Translations under genes and position numbers: made by a program
Source of the DNA: CAZRRV01 sp045660865
GTDB taxonomy: Bacteria; Bacillota; Clostridia; Oscillospirales; Acutalibacteraceae
Reading direction: 5' to 3'
Assembly (NCBI GenBank): GCA_045660865.1
Contig: JAZREP010000019.1
Span: forward strand, 62,001 to 126,000
Length of the DNA: 64,000 nt
Notes under the pieces: model-generated
The model's input: the letters and a program-made list of their open reading frames with translations, nothing else
The model's database searches: none
What the model was told of the DNA's origin: nothing
Shown: positions 1-7,882 of the stretch, piece after piece
Layout of the letters: the number at the start of each line of letters is the position of its first letter
How positions within the stretch are numbered: the stretch's first letter is position 1

Positions 1-52
1 TCGCTACCGCAGACGAAAAAGAAAAGCCCGCCGCCGTTCTTATTACAGATAA
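1..52 (+). CDS. 3' end of a CDS entering from upstream (tentative)
   Basis: One plus-strand frame (bases 2-52) is open from the window edge to a TAA three bases before a strong hairpin terminator. It reads as a very basic tail rich in Arg and Lys (RYRRRKRKARRRSYYR). A basic C-terminal tail ending just before a terminator is typical of the end of a real gene, but only 16 codons are visible and the protein cannot be identified. A second frame is open to about base 88, but it would run through the terminator stem and is less likely. Confidence 0.35.
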   Translation, partial: RYRRRKRKARRRSYYR

Positions 53-54
53 TA

Positions 55-86
55 AAAACCCGTACAGTCAAACTGTACGGGTTTTC
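55..86. terminator. Bidirectional intrinsic terminator
   Basis: The arms ACCCGTACAGT and ACTGTACGGGT pair perfectly around a CAA loop and are flanked by A and T runs on both sides. It lies between the upstream partial plus-strand frame and the end of the minus-strand lipid kinase gene, so it can serve both. Confidence 0.85.
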
Positions 87-971
87 TTATAAAATTATCT
101 TTAATGCGCGGTTGTAATTTTTAATCTCATTAACATTACTACCGGCATCGTGCTCTCCATCAAGCGACCAGGGCATATCCTCATCTGTTTTGATGGTGAT
201 TTCCTTGGCGTGAACAAAGACGATACTATCGTTGCTGTTAAAATCCTGTTTTGCGAGCGATGTAATAAGGTTTGCTAAATCAACGGGCGTTTTAGGGTTA
301 CGTACCAACACCAGTTCAAAGTATCCGTCGTTAAATTTAACAAGATTTCTTTTAAGTTTAATTATTCCGCCAAGTGAGGTTGAATTACAAATAGCACCAA
401 ACACATATTTATCGCTGTAATCCACTCCGTCAGCCACAACCTGCACAGGGTAATCACGAATTGTGGAAATGTCCTTAATCCCTTGGAAGATATACGCCAA
501 ATTACCAAAAATATTCTTGATGTTTTGCGGTGTTGAATATGAGCTTTGAGTAAAGGCTCCGAAGGATGCCGTGTATGTGAAATAGCGGTCATTAAACCTG
601 CCAATATCAATTTCAAACGGCTCGCCTTTTACTGTACGGCGAGTGTTTTTCTTAATATCTCCCCTAATACCGAGCGAAGCGGCAAAATCGTTAGTACTGC
701 CGGCAGGGATATAACCAAGCTCAGGCGGGTTGCTTATCTGCATAAGCCCTGTAACAGTTTCGTTAAGCGTACCGTCACCGCCACAGCATACAACTCGGTC
801 GAACTGGCTCGCCTTTTCAATAACAGCGGCGGTTGCATCACCTCTTGCAGAGGTTTCAAACAATTCTACCTCAACATCGTCGTATTTTCTGTACATATCC
901 AAAATAGAATATAAATTGCGTTTTCCGCTCATGCGGCCCGCTTTGGGATTAAGTATGAATAGAATTTTCAT
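87..971 (-). CDS. Diacylglycerol kinase/YegS-family lipid kinase
   Basis: This 294-residue protein has the DAGK catalytic domain of the DgkB/YegS/BmrU family, which phosphorylates diacylglycerol or related lipids at the inner membrane face to feed lipids back into phospholipid synthesis. Visible motifs are the N-terminal ILNPKAG, the nucleotide-binding GGDGT at residues 64-68, PAGSTNDFA at about 90-97 and a conserved C-terminal SLDGE. Length is normal for the family. The ATG start has a good upstream AGGAGG about seven bases away. It lies 12 bp downstream of the pseudokinase gene on the same strand, so the two are probably cotranscribed. A role in recycling diacylglycerol released by lipoteichoic acid synthesis is plausible because an LtaS-like gene is present at 34-36 kb, but this is inference; the lipid substrate cannot be read from the sequence. 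Confidence 0.88.
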   Translation of the reverse strand: MKILFILNPKAGRMSGKRNLYSILDMYRKYDDVEVELFETSARGDATAAVIEKASQFDRVVCCGGDGTLNETVTGLMQISNPPELGYIPAGSTNDFAASLGIRGDIKKNTRRTVKGEPFEIDIGRFNDRYFTYTASFGAFTQSSYSTPQNIKNIFGNLAYIFQGIKDISTIRDYPVQVVADGVDYSDKYVFGAICNSTSLGGIIKLKRNLVKFNDGYFELVLVRNPKTPVDLANLITSLAKQDFNSNDSIVFVHAKEITIKTDEDMPWSLDGEHDAGSNVNEIKNYNRALKIIL

Positions 972-982
972 ACGCTATCCTC

Positions 983-2611
983 CTAATTGGTATAAGAGTC
1001 AGTTTCTTCTCCCTTGTAGGTGTTGTAATAAAGTGTAATGCGAGCATCAGGGAGAACCTTTGAGCCGATTTTCTGGTCAACCTCTATAATAACCTCGGGT
1101 TCTTGTGTTTCGTCATATTTATCAACAATTCTAATAGATTCAAAGGGGAAGCCTGCCTCATAAAGCTTAAGCTTAGCCTCGTCAACAGTACAGCCCACAA
1201 GATTGGGGACTGTAATCTCCTCCGGTCCTAAGCTGATATAAAGACTAACCTTTGTACCCTTTTCAACAGCACTTTCAGCCTCAGGCGACTGTTTATATAC
1301 TGTGCCTGCCGGAGCAGAGTTATACTCCTTGCCTACAATTTTAAACTCGTAATAATCGGTGTAGTCCAAGTTTTCAACAATATCTGCATAATACTGACCA
1401 ACAAAGCGAGGCAGTGAATAAAGCCTTTCAGCAGTATCAACCGACGAGGTTTCAGAAGGTGTCTCCTGAGAAGAAACCAATGACGGCATACTGTTTGGAG
1501 GTGTATCGTCATTATTACCCTTTAAAAGCACGCCGATTACTACTGCCAACGCAACAAGGAATACTATAGTAACGCCTGCCGCAACTATTGCGTACCACTT
1601 GCTGTTGGAGTTTTTCTTCTTGTTCATTTTAACCTTCTCAACCTTCCCGGTGTTATGCATCTGGATAGTTGCATTCATAAAATATGAACGCATATCCTCA
1701 ACCGATTGCATACGGTCCTCCGGCAAAATTTGCAAAGCCACCGAAAGCATTTCTATCATATCGGGTGAAAGCTCATCGGCTATCTTTTTGGGTATTGAAA
1801 GTGTATCATCATTTAAACGCTCGGTTGCTTCTATCGGCGGGTTGCCGACAAAGACACGGTAAATGGTAGCGGCAATTCCATACACGTCGGTCCAAGGTCC
1901 AACTGTGCCGATACTTCCGTATTGCTCAATAGCAGCGAAGCCCGGGAAAAGCTGAGGTGTTAAATACTCGCTCTTAACTCTGGCATCACGAACACAGAAA
2001 CCGCTAATACGGAGTTTACCGTCTTTACATAAAACTAACGTATCGGCTGAAATGCCACCGTGGATTACACCGGCATTATGCAACGCCTTTACAGTTGAAA
2101 GCATAGGTACAAAGAGAGATTTTACCTGGTCGTATGTAAGGGTGCCGCCGTTACGCAGTAAAAATTCTCTAATCGGAATACCACGCATACGCTCACTAAC
2201 TCGGTAAGCTGTGCCGTTTTCCTCAAAAATATCAATAGTGTTAAACAAAGCCGACAGTCCGTTAAGGCTGTAAAGGGTTTTGCTTAACTCTAAAAACTGT
2301 AACAATGTGTTATTAAAGTTGTATTCTTCGCCCTTATTGATTTGCAAGCCCTTTTTGCCTCTTTTACAATGGCCTTGCGGAAAGAACTCACGAATGGTGA
2401 CCGGCACACTGTTTTTCTGGTCGAAACCGATATAGGTAAAGCCTTCACCGTTGTTATCAAGCATCTTGCCAACAACATATCTGCCTTGCAAAATAGTCTT
2501 GGGCATTAGTGCATTGGGGTTATCGTGCTCCCCTGCATAGCCACAGACCGCACAAGGACCTCCGGTCAGCTTTTCATTCATACATCCTAAACATAAATTG
2601 TCTATATTCAA
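983..2611 (-). CDS. Zinc-ribbon, pseudokinase, transmembrane and PASTA-repeat protein
   Basis: This 542-residue protein resembles the PrkC/PknB-type Ser/Thr kinases that sense cell-wall fragments. From the N-terminus it has a zinc ribbon (CxxC at 7/10 and 20/23), a kinase-like fold (about 42-315), one membrane span (about 339-363), a Ser/Thr/Pro-rich linker and two PASTA-like repeats (about 400-540). The catalytic elements are gone: the VAIK lysine is Arg74, the HRD aspartate is Gly186 (HGG, 184-186) and DFG is Ser-Gly-Phe (203-205); the glycine loop is degenerate. It should therefore be inactive and may act as a scaffold or sensor. I chose the TTG start at 2611 because AAGGGG lies at proper spacing and the zinc ribbon follows at once; the first ATG upstream lacks a site. 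Kinase annotation by similarity would be misleading. Confidence 0.82.
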   Translation of the reverse strand: MNIDNLCLGCMNEKLTGGPCAVCGYAGEHDNPNALMPKTILQGRYVVGKMLDNNGEGFTYIGFDQKNSVPVTIREFFPQGHCKRGKKGLQINKGEEYNFNNTLLQFLELSKTLYSLNGLSALFNTIDIFEENGTAYRVSERMRGIPIREFLLRNGGTLTYDQVKSLFVPMLSTVKALHNAGVIHGGISADTLVLCKDGKLRISGFCVRDARVKSEYLTPQLFPGFAAIEQYGSIGTVGPWTDVYGIAATIYRVFVGNPPIEATERLNDDTLSIPKKIADELSPDMIEMLSVALQILPEDRMQSVEDMRSYFMNATIQMHNTGKVEKVKMNKKKNSNSKWYAIVAAGVTIVFLVALAVVIGVLLKGNNDDTPPNSMPSLVSSQETPSETSSVDTAERLYSLPRFVGQYYADIVENLDYTDYYEFKIVGKEYNSAPAGTVYKQSPEAESAVEKGTKVSLYISLGPEEITVPNLVGCTVDEAKLKLYEAGFPFESIRIVDKYDETQEPEVIIEVDQKIGSKVLPDARITLYYNTYKGEETDSYTN

Positions 2612-2661
2612 ATGAAAAATCCCCTTTCTTATTTGAGTAGACAAATATAAAAGCACTATAT

Positions 2662-2690
2662 ATAATAACCGATTTTACTCCAAATTGCAA
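2662..2690 (-). promoter_or_regulatory. Candidate sigma-A promoter of the pseudokinase gene
   Basis: On the minus strand, TTGCAA and TATTAT are separated by 17 bases, about 50 bases upstream of the chosen TTG start. Confidence 0.55.
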
Positions 2691-2759
2691 CAACATAAAG
2701 GTTACAAATTCCAAAGCCTTGTCCCGCAATAAAATAATTTTATTAAAACCGCCGCCGCA

Positions 2760-2789
2760 TTGACAATAATAGTAAAAATATGGTATACT
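2760..2789 (+). promoter_or_regulatory. Sigma-A promoter of the DUF951-prfA run
   Basis: TTGACA and TATACT are separated by 18 bases, and TG one base before the -10 box gives it an extended -10 character. It is placed 39 bases upstream of the DUF951 start and can drive the overlapping genes that follow. Confidence 0.7.
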
Positions 2790-2827
2790 TTGTTAGAATT
2801 ATCAGTGTATAATATAGGGGTAATTTT

Positions 2828-3019
2828 ATGGATATTCGCTTACAGGATATACTAATTATGAAAAAGCCGCACCCTTGCGGCTCAAACCGCTTCTTGGTAA
2901 CCCGTATTGGTATGGATTTTAAGATAAAATGCCTTGCCTGCGGCCGGGAGGTTATGGTGCCCCGCGCAAAAATAGAAAAAAATATAAAACAGGTTGAAAG
3001 GGAAACTGACAATGCTTGA
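2828..3019 (+). CDS. DUF951 family small protein (YyzM-like)
   Basis: This 63-residue protein has the DUF951 pattern: KKPHPCGS near the start, then a central IKCLACGR motif and VMVPRAKIEK. The three cysteines (17, 35, 38) suggest a compact metal-binding beta fold, but no biochemical function is known for the family. DUF951 genes in Firmicutes are often found close to the origin and to parB or release-factor genes, as here. The last codons overlap the start of prfA by eight bases, which suggests translational coupling. Length is typical. Confidence 0.85.
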   Translation: MDIRLQDILIMKKPHPCGSNRFLVTRIGMDFKIKCLACGREVMVPRAKIEKNIKQVERETDNA

Positions 3020-4079
3020 TAAATTAAAGTCGGTAGAAAAGCGATTTGAGGAAATCGGCGAACAGCTGATGGACCCTGAAATTATCTCTGACCAAAACCA
3101 ATACAAAAAACTTATGCGTGAGCATAAACAATTAAGCCCCATAGTTGAAAAGTTCCGTGAGTACACTGCCGCAAAGCAGTCGGCTGAGGAAGCAAAAGAG
3201 CTGTTAGATGCAGGCGGTTTGGATAAAGATTTCAAAGAGCTGGTTGAGGAGGAGTATTCCGAATCTAAGGCTAGAATTGAAACTATTTCAGAAGAGCTTA
3301 AAATTCTTCTGTTGCCCAAAGACCCCAACGACGACCGCAACGTTATTATTGAAATCCGTGGCGGCGCTGGCGGTGAAGAGGCGGCTTTGTTTGCAGGCGT
3401 TTTGATGCGTATGTATTCAATGTATGCCGAATCTAAGCGCTGGAAAATCGAAATTGTAAACGAGAACGCTACCGAGCTTGGCGGGTATAAGGAAGTCAGC
3501 TTTATGGTCGAGGGTGAGGGCGCTTATTCCCGTTTTAAATACGAAAGCGGTGTGCACCGTGTACAGCGTGTGCCCGAAACCGAAACCTCCGGCCGTATTC
3601 ACACCTCAACCGTTACGGTTGCCGTCTTGCCTGAGGCTGATGACGTTGAAATTGAAATTAACCCTGCCGATTTGCAGATTGACACCTACCGTTCGGGCGG
3701 TGCGGGCGGTCAGCACGTAAATAAGACCGAGTCTGCCATTCGTATCACCCACCTGCCCACAGGCTTGGTTGTTGAATGTCAGGATGAGCGAAGCCAGCAC
3801 AAAAACAAGGACAAGGCTATGAAGGTGCTTCGTTCACGCCTTTATGAGCAAAGCCTTGCCGCACAGAACGAGGCAATTGCCAGCGACCGCAGAGCGCAGG
3901 TTGGCACAGGTGACCGCTCCGAGCGTATCCGCACCTACAACTATCCTCAAGGTCGTATAAGTGACCACAGAATAGGTCTTACACTTTATAAATTAGAGCA
4001 GATGCTAAACGGTGACTTGGATGAGCTGATTGATTCTCTCATCACCTTCTACCGTGCAGAAATGCTGAAATCGGAATAA
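3012..4079 (+). CDS. prfA: Peptide chain release factor 1
   Basis: This 355-residue protein is RF1, which recognises UAA and UAG in the ribosomal A site and triggers peptidyl-tRNA hydrolysis. The universal GGQ motif is at residues 232-234 within SGGAGGQHVNKTESA, and the N-terminal coiled-coil and the decoding domain are complete. I chose the ATG at 3012 because an AAAGGG lies nine bases before it and MLDKL matches the usual RF1 start; an in-frame start six codons upstream would extend into the DUF951 gene without its own site. The stop codon overlaps the next start as TAATG, so prfA and tsaC are translationally coupled. No prmC methyltransferase gene for the GGQ glutamine is seen next to it. 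Confidence 0.96.
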   Translation: MLDKLKSVEKRFEEIGEQLMDPEIISDQNQYKKLMREHKQLSPIVEKFREYTAAKQSAEEAKELLDAGGLDKDFKELVEEEYSESKARIETISEELKILLLPKDPNDDRNVIIEIRGGAGGEEAALFAGVLMRMYSMYAESKRWKIEIVNENATELGGYKEVSFMVEGEGAYSRFKYESGVHRVQRVPETETSGRIHTSTVTVAVLPEADDVEIEINPADLQIDTYRSGGAGGQHVNKTESAIRITHLPTGLVVECQDERSQHKNKDKAMKVLRSRLYEQSLAAQNEAIASDRRAQVGTGDRSERIRTYNYPQGRISDHRIGLTLYKLEQMLNGDLDELIDSLITFYRAEMLKSE

Positions 4080-5089
4080 TGAATACAGAGTTTATAAATC
4101 TAGACAACTTAAGTTTAGCCGCCGATATTTTAAAAAGAGGCGGGCTTTGCGCCATTCCTACCGAGACCGTTTACGGTCTTGCGGCTGACGCATTAAATGA
4201 ACAGGCTGTTGCAAACATTTTTAAAGCCAAAGGCAGACCGCAGGACAATCCCTTAATTGTACACATTTGCGATATGGATATGCTGCGCCCGTTGGTTAAA
4301 GAAATTCCCGAAGCGGCAAAAAAATTGGCCGATGCCTTTTGGCCGGGTCCCCTTACTATAATTCTTGAAAAGACCGATTTGGTGCCGAGTATTGTTTCGG
4401 CAGGGCTTTCTACCGTTGCGGTGCGTATGCCGAGTGATGAAACCGCAAGAGAAATTATCCGCCTTTGCGGCAAACCCTTAGCGGCACCCTCAGCCAATAC
4501 CTCGGGGTTGCCCAGCCCAACCGATGCGAAAGCGGTTGCCGAGGATATGAGCGGCAAGATTGACGGAATAGTTATGGGCGGCAATTGTGAGGTTGGCGTT
4601 GAGTCAACCGTTATCACCCTTGCAACAAAGCCGCCGAGATTATTAAGGCCCGGTGGTGTAACAGCCGAAGAAATCAGCAGTGTTATAGGTCCTATCGCAA
4701 TTGACAGCGCTGTATTTAAAAGCCTTGACCCTAATGAAAAGGCCGCCTCCCCCGGTATGAAATATAAGCACTACTCCCCCAAGGCAAAACTAATTATGGT
4801 TGAGGGAGATGCTGAAAAATACATTGAATTTGTTAACAAGCAAACAAGCAAGGACACCTTTGCTCTTGTGTTTGAAGAAGATTTACCCAAAATAACCTTA
4901 CCTGCTGTTGCCTACGGCAAAAGAGGCGACCCCAAAAGCCAGGCGAAACGGCTTTTTTCGGCGTTGCGTGAGCTTGATAAAAAAGGCTGTGCGCTTTGCT
5001 ATGCCGCTGCCCCTTGCCGTGACGGTATTTCAATGGCAGTGTATAACCGACTTATCCGTGCCTGCGCGTTTGAGGTGATTTGTTTATGA
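4079..5089 (+). CDS. tsaC: L-threonylcarbamoyladenylate synthase (TsaC/Sua5, YwlC type)
   Basis: The 336-residue product belongs to the long Sua5 type: an N-terminal YrdC domain (about 1-200) that makes threonylcarbamoyl-AMP from Thr, bicarbonate and ATP for the t6A37 tRNA modification, followed by a Sua5 C-terminal domain. Visible YrdC signatures are IPTETVYGLAADA, KAKGRPQDNPL and PLAAPSANTSG; the SPGMKYKHYSPKA motif introduces the Sua5 domain. The start overlaps the prfA stop (TAATG) and its own stop overlaps the coaE ATG (ATGA), so it sits in a tightly coupled translation/cofactor operon. The same prfA-tsaC linkage is common in Firmicutes. Confidence 0.93.
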   Translation: MNTEFINLDNLSLAADILKRGGLCAIPTETVYGLAADALNEQAVANIFKAKGRPQDNPLIVHICDMDMLRPLVKEIPEAAKKLADAFWPGPLTIILEKTDLVPSIVSAGLSTVAVRMPSDETAREIIRLCGKPLAAPSANTSGLPSPTDAKAVAEDMSGKIDGIVMGGNCEVGVESTVITLATKPPRLLRPGGVTAEEISSVIGPIAIDSAVFKSLDPNEKAASPGMKYKHYSPKAKLIMVEGDAEKYIEFVNKQTSKDTFALVFEEDLPKITLPAVAYGKRGDPKSQAKRLFSALRELDKKGCALCYAAAPCRDGISMAVYNRLIRACAFEVICL

Positions 5090-5670
5090 TTATAGGTCTG
5101 ACCGGTCCCACCGGAAGTGGCAAAACAACGGTTTGCGATGTGGCAACCCAGCTTGGTTTTACAGTAATAAACTGTGATGATTTGGCTCACGAGTTAACTA
5201 ATAGCGGTGAGCCGTTAGCGGCGCTTGTTGATGAGTTCGGTGATAAAATTTTAAATGGTGATGGCAGTTTAAACCGCAAAATGTTAGCCGAGGCTGCTTT
5301 TTCGGATAAAACCAGTACCGAAAGGCTTAATAACACCGTTTTACCCTTTGTTGTTGCCGAATTAAAGAATATAATAGGTAAAAATGAGGGCAAAAACATT
5401 CTGCTTGATGCCCCCACCCTATACGAAAGCGGTGCCGACAGTCTGTGTGATAAGGTTGTTGCCGTTATTGCCGATAAATCGGTACGAATAGAGCGTATTA
5501 TTAAGCGTGATAATTTGAGTACATTTATGGCTTTGCTCCGCATTGGCGCAGGAAAGCCCGATGAATTTTACCAGAGTAAAGCAGACATAATATTAGAAAA
5601 CAATGATTCTGCCGAACAAATATCCTCTTTAGCAGGAAATCTTTTTAAGGAGTTGCTGAAAAATGAGTGA
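5086..5670 (+). CDS. coaE: Dephospho-CoA kinase
   Basis: This 194-residue P-loop kinase catalyses the final step of coenzyme A synthesis, phosphorylation of the 3'-hydroxyl of dephospho-CoA. The Walker A motif GPTGSGKTT starts at about residue 7, followed by the family motif INCDDLAHEL in place of the usual DAD segment. I chose ATG at 5086, which overlaps the upstream TGA as ATGA and has GAGGTG eight bases before it; the TTG at 5080 would put the site too close. The C-terminal lid segment with RIIKRDNLS is slightly divergent. The last eight bases overlap the M18 peptidase gene. Confidence 0.9.
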   Translation: MIIGLTGPTGSGKTTVCDVATQLGFTVINCDDLAHELTNSGEPLAALVDEFGDKILNGDGSLNRKMLAEAAFSDKTSTERLNNTVLPFVVAELKNIIGKNEGKNILLDAPTLYESGADSLCDKVVAVIADKSVRIERIIKRDNLSTFMALLRIGAGKPDEFYQSKADIILENNDSAEQISSLAGNLFKELLKNE

Positions 5671-7063
5671 GAAAAAATCTGCCGCAAAAGAATTAAAGGA
5701 AGCATTATATTTAAACCGCAAAAACGGACGCCTTAGCAAGGACGATAAGGTTTTAGCGGCTGCTGACGACTTTTGCAAAGGCTACGCTGCATTTTTAAAT
5801 GAAGCAAAAACCGAAAGACTTGCCGTTTCTGCCGCCATTAAACTGGCTGAACAAAACGGCTTTATGCCTTTTGATGAGAATAAAACCTATAAAACCGGTG
5901 ACAAGGTTTATTTTAACAACCGTGGCAAGGCATTGATTGCTGCCGTTATTGGTGAAAAGCCCATAAGCGAAGGCGTGCGAATTGCCGCCGCCCATATTGA
6001 CTCTCCGAGACTGGATTTAAAACCCAATCCGTTATACGAGGACAGCGAGCTGGCGCTTTTTAAAACCCATTATTACGGTGGAATTAAGAAATACCAATGG
6101 ACCGCTTTGCCCTTGGCCCTTTACGGTGTAATCGTAAAGGCTGACGGAAGTAAGGTTGAGGTTTCAATCGGTGACAAAGAGGATGAGCCCTGCTTTGTAA
6201 TTACCGACCTACTGCCCCACCTTGCAACAGAGCAAAGCAAACGCCCCTTAGCACAAGGCATTAAGGGCGAGGAGTTAAATGTGCTTGTCGGCAGTCACCC
6301 CTTCCGTGACGACGAAGCAAGCGAGCTTGTTAAACTCAACATTTTAAAACTGCTTAACGAGAAATACGGAATAGTTGAGGAAGATTTCCTCTCGGCTGAA
6401 CTTGAATGTGTTCCCGCTTTAAAGGTTAAGGATATTGGTTTTGACCGTTCTATGTTAGGTGCTTACGGACACGATGACCGTGTTTGCGCTTATCCCTCGC
6501 TTATGGCGGCTTTGTCGGTTAAAAACCCAACACACACTTGCTTGGCTGTTCTTGCAGATAAAGAAGAGGTTGGCTCTGACGGAAACACCGGTCTGCAATC
6601 GGCATATTTGAAATATTTTATTGAGGATTTGGCAGCTATGCAGGGTTGTCAAGGCTATAAAGTGCTTCGCAATTCTATTTGCCTTTCTGCTGACGTTAAT
6701 GCCGCAATGGACCCCACCTTCCCCGATGTTACCGAGCAGAGAAATGCGGCTCGCCTTAACTACGGTGCGGTAATAACCAAGTACACAGGCGCACGCGGTA
6801 AGGGTGACACCTCCGATGCATCGGCAGAATATGTAGGAAGAATACGCAAAATGCTAAATGATGCAGGTGTTGTTTGGCAAACAGGAGAACTCGGCAAGGT
6901 TGATATTGGCGGCGGCGGTACCGTTGCTAAATATATCGCAAATTTAGGGGTTGACGTTGTTGACCTCGGCGTGCCGGTACTTTCTATGCATTCACCTTAC
7001 GAGGTTGTTTCAAAATTTGACGTTTATATGACCTACCTTACCGTTTTAGAATTCTTTAAATAA
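5663..7063 (+). CDS. M18 family aminopeptidase
   Basis: The 466-residue product is a zinc metallopeptidase of family M18 (ApeA/ApeB, Lap4-like), a cytoplasmic dodecameric enzyme that removes N-terminal residues from peptides. The metal and catalytic motifs are all visible in order: AAHIDSPRLDLKP, GHDDRVCAYPSL, DKEEVGSDG, SADVNAAMDP and a final MHSPYEVVSKFD. Length is normal. The ATG overlaps the 3' end of coaE by eight bases with an AAGGAG site inside that gene, so it is the last gene of the plus-strand operon and is followed by a strong terminator. The N-terminal residue preference cannot be told from the sequence. Confidence 0.93.
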   Translation: MSEKKSAAKELKEALYLNRKNGRLSKDDKVLAAADDFCKGYAAFLNEAKTERLAVSAAIKLAEQNGFMPFDENKTYKTGDKVYFNNRGKALIAAVIGEKPISEGVRIAAAHIDSPRLDLKPNPLYEDSELALFKTHYYGGIKKYQWTALPLALYGVIVKADGSKVEVSIGDKEDEPCFVITDLLPHLATEQSKRPLAQGIKGEELNVLVGSHPFRDDEASELVKLNILKLLNEKYGIVEEDFLSAELECVPALKVKDIGFDRSMLGAYGHDDRVCAYPSLMAALSVKNPTHTCLAVLADKEEVGSDGNTGLQSAYLKYFIEDLAAMQGCQGYKVLRNSICLSADVNAAMDPTFPDVTEQRNAARLNYGAVITKYTGARGKGDTSDASAEYVGRIRKMLNDAGVVWQTGELGKVDIGGGGTVAKYIANLGVDVVDLGVPVLSMHSPYEVVSKFDVYMTYLTVLEFFK

Positions 7064-7067
7064 AAAA

Positions 7068-7100
7068 TAAGCGGCACCCATCGGGTGCCGCTTTATATTT
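7068..7100. terminator. Bidirectional intrinsic terminator after the aminopeptidase gene
   Basis: The arms AGCGGCACCC and GGGTGCCGCT pair perfectly around ATC, with A-rich and T-rich flanks. It separates two convergent genes. Confidence 0.88.
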
Positions 7101-7105
7101 TTCTA

Positions 7106-7633
7106 TTAAGCTAAAATTTCAGAAGAAATAAGGTTGTAACCGAAAGCGCTGTCAGCATTTTTTACAAATACGCTGGTGCAGAGTGCATCATAAACCTCAT
7201 CGTGTCCGTCACATACAACCTTAGTTGTTACCTTTACAGTATCTCTGTCTGTCACGGTATCAACCAGCTCATGTGTATAAACATCATAGCCCATTGCAGG
7301 GATAAGTACCTGCCCGTCCACAACCTCTAAACCGCAGTCTTCATAAGAAACTGTTCTGCCGTAGTATGCTTTGCTGAAGGTATCAACCTGCTCAACCGAA
7401 AGCACTAATCCGCCGTTTTCCTCTTTTGCCAATTCTAAAAGAGAGAGCATTGAGCCGTAAGCAATATCCTCATCGGTAAGCTCTACACCATAGCTGTAGT
7501 TAAGATTAAGCAGACCTGCAAAATCAACCGCTTCCTGTACCGCTTCGGCAGGTGCCTCTTTGGCAGGCGCCAGCATTACAAGCAAGGGCATTAAAAAGGA
7601 TATTAAAAATTTGGATAACGCAACCTTTAACAC
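7106..7633 (-). CDS. Exported protein of unknown function
   Basis: The family is not recognised. The predicted 175-residue product starts with a hydrophobic signal-like segment (about residues 4-20, KVALSKFLISFLMPLLVML) with a probable cleavage near APAKEAPAEA, followed by an acidic, mixed alpha/beta domain with two or three cysteines. I chose the GTG at 7633 because GAGGTGG lies at good spacing and the signal peptide follows directly; an ATG 15 codons upstream would put a charged stretch in front of it and lacks a ribosome site. It is a single-gene unit between convergent and divergent neighbours. Nothing in the sequence indicates its function. Confidence 0.6.
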   Translation of the reverse strand: MLKVALSKFLISFLMPLLVMLAPAKEAPAEAVQEAVDFAGLLNLNYSYGVELTDEDIAYGSMLSLLELAKEENGGLVLSVEQVDTFSKAYYGRTVSYEDCGLEVVDGQVLIPAMGYDVYTHELVDTVTDRDTVKVTTKVVCDGHDEVYDALCTSVFVKNADSAFGYNLISSEILA

Positions 7634-7743
7634 GCAAGTCCACCTCTTTTCTCTTTCTAATTCTATTATATACAACAAAACGCAAAAAGTATTTTCAAGA
7701 CAATTACAGTTTGATTAAATTTTAACAACAAACGGTTACAATC

Positions 7744-7818
7744 TTGACATACTTTTTAACAAAAAATTTATAAAATATTATTATTTTTGCTGGAAAATCA
7801 AAAAAAACTGTGTTATAA
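7744..7818 (+). promoter_or_regulatory. Candidate promoter region of gdhA
   Basis: A consensus TTGACA (7744-7749) precedes TTTATAAAAT at 7767-7776, giving 17-19 base spacing depending on the hexamer chosen. A second possible extended -10 (TGTTATAAT, hexamer 7813-7818) lies closer to the gene. Either would leave a 5' leader of about 60-100 bases; no recognisable riboswitch is seen in it. Confidence 0.5.
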
Positions 7819-7882
7819 TTGTTCCGTATTATTTTGGCACATCCCGTACCAAAGTAAAAATTTTAGTTTAGGGGTCTTATTT

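Noticed and set aside
3..88. A second open plus-strand frame at the window edge ending at about 88
   Set aside because: It would run through the whole terminator stem; the frame ending at 52, just before the hairpin, is more natural.
546..914. A 122-codon frame antisense to the lipid kinase
   Set aside because: No ribosome site, no motif, and the minus-strand gene has all family signatures.
7787..7882. N-terminal extension of glutamate dehydrogenase in the open frame before 7883
   Set aside because: The family start matches 7883, a ribosome site lies just before it, and the upstream codons overlap a candidate promoter.
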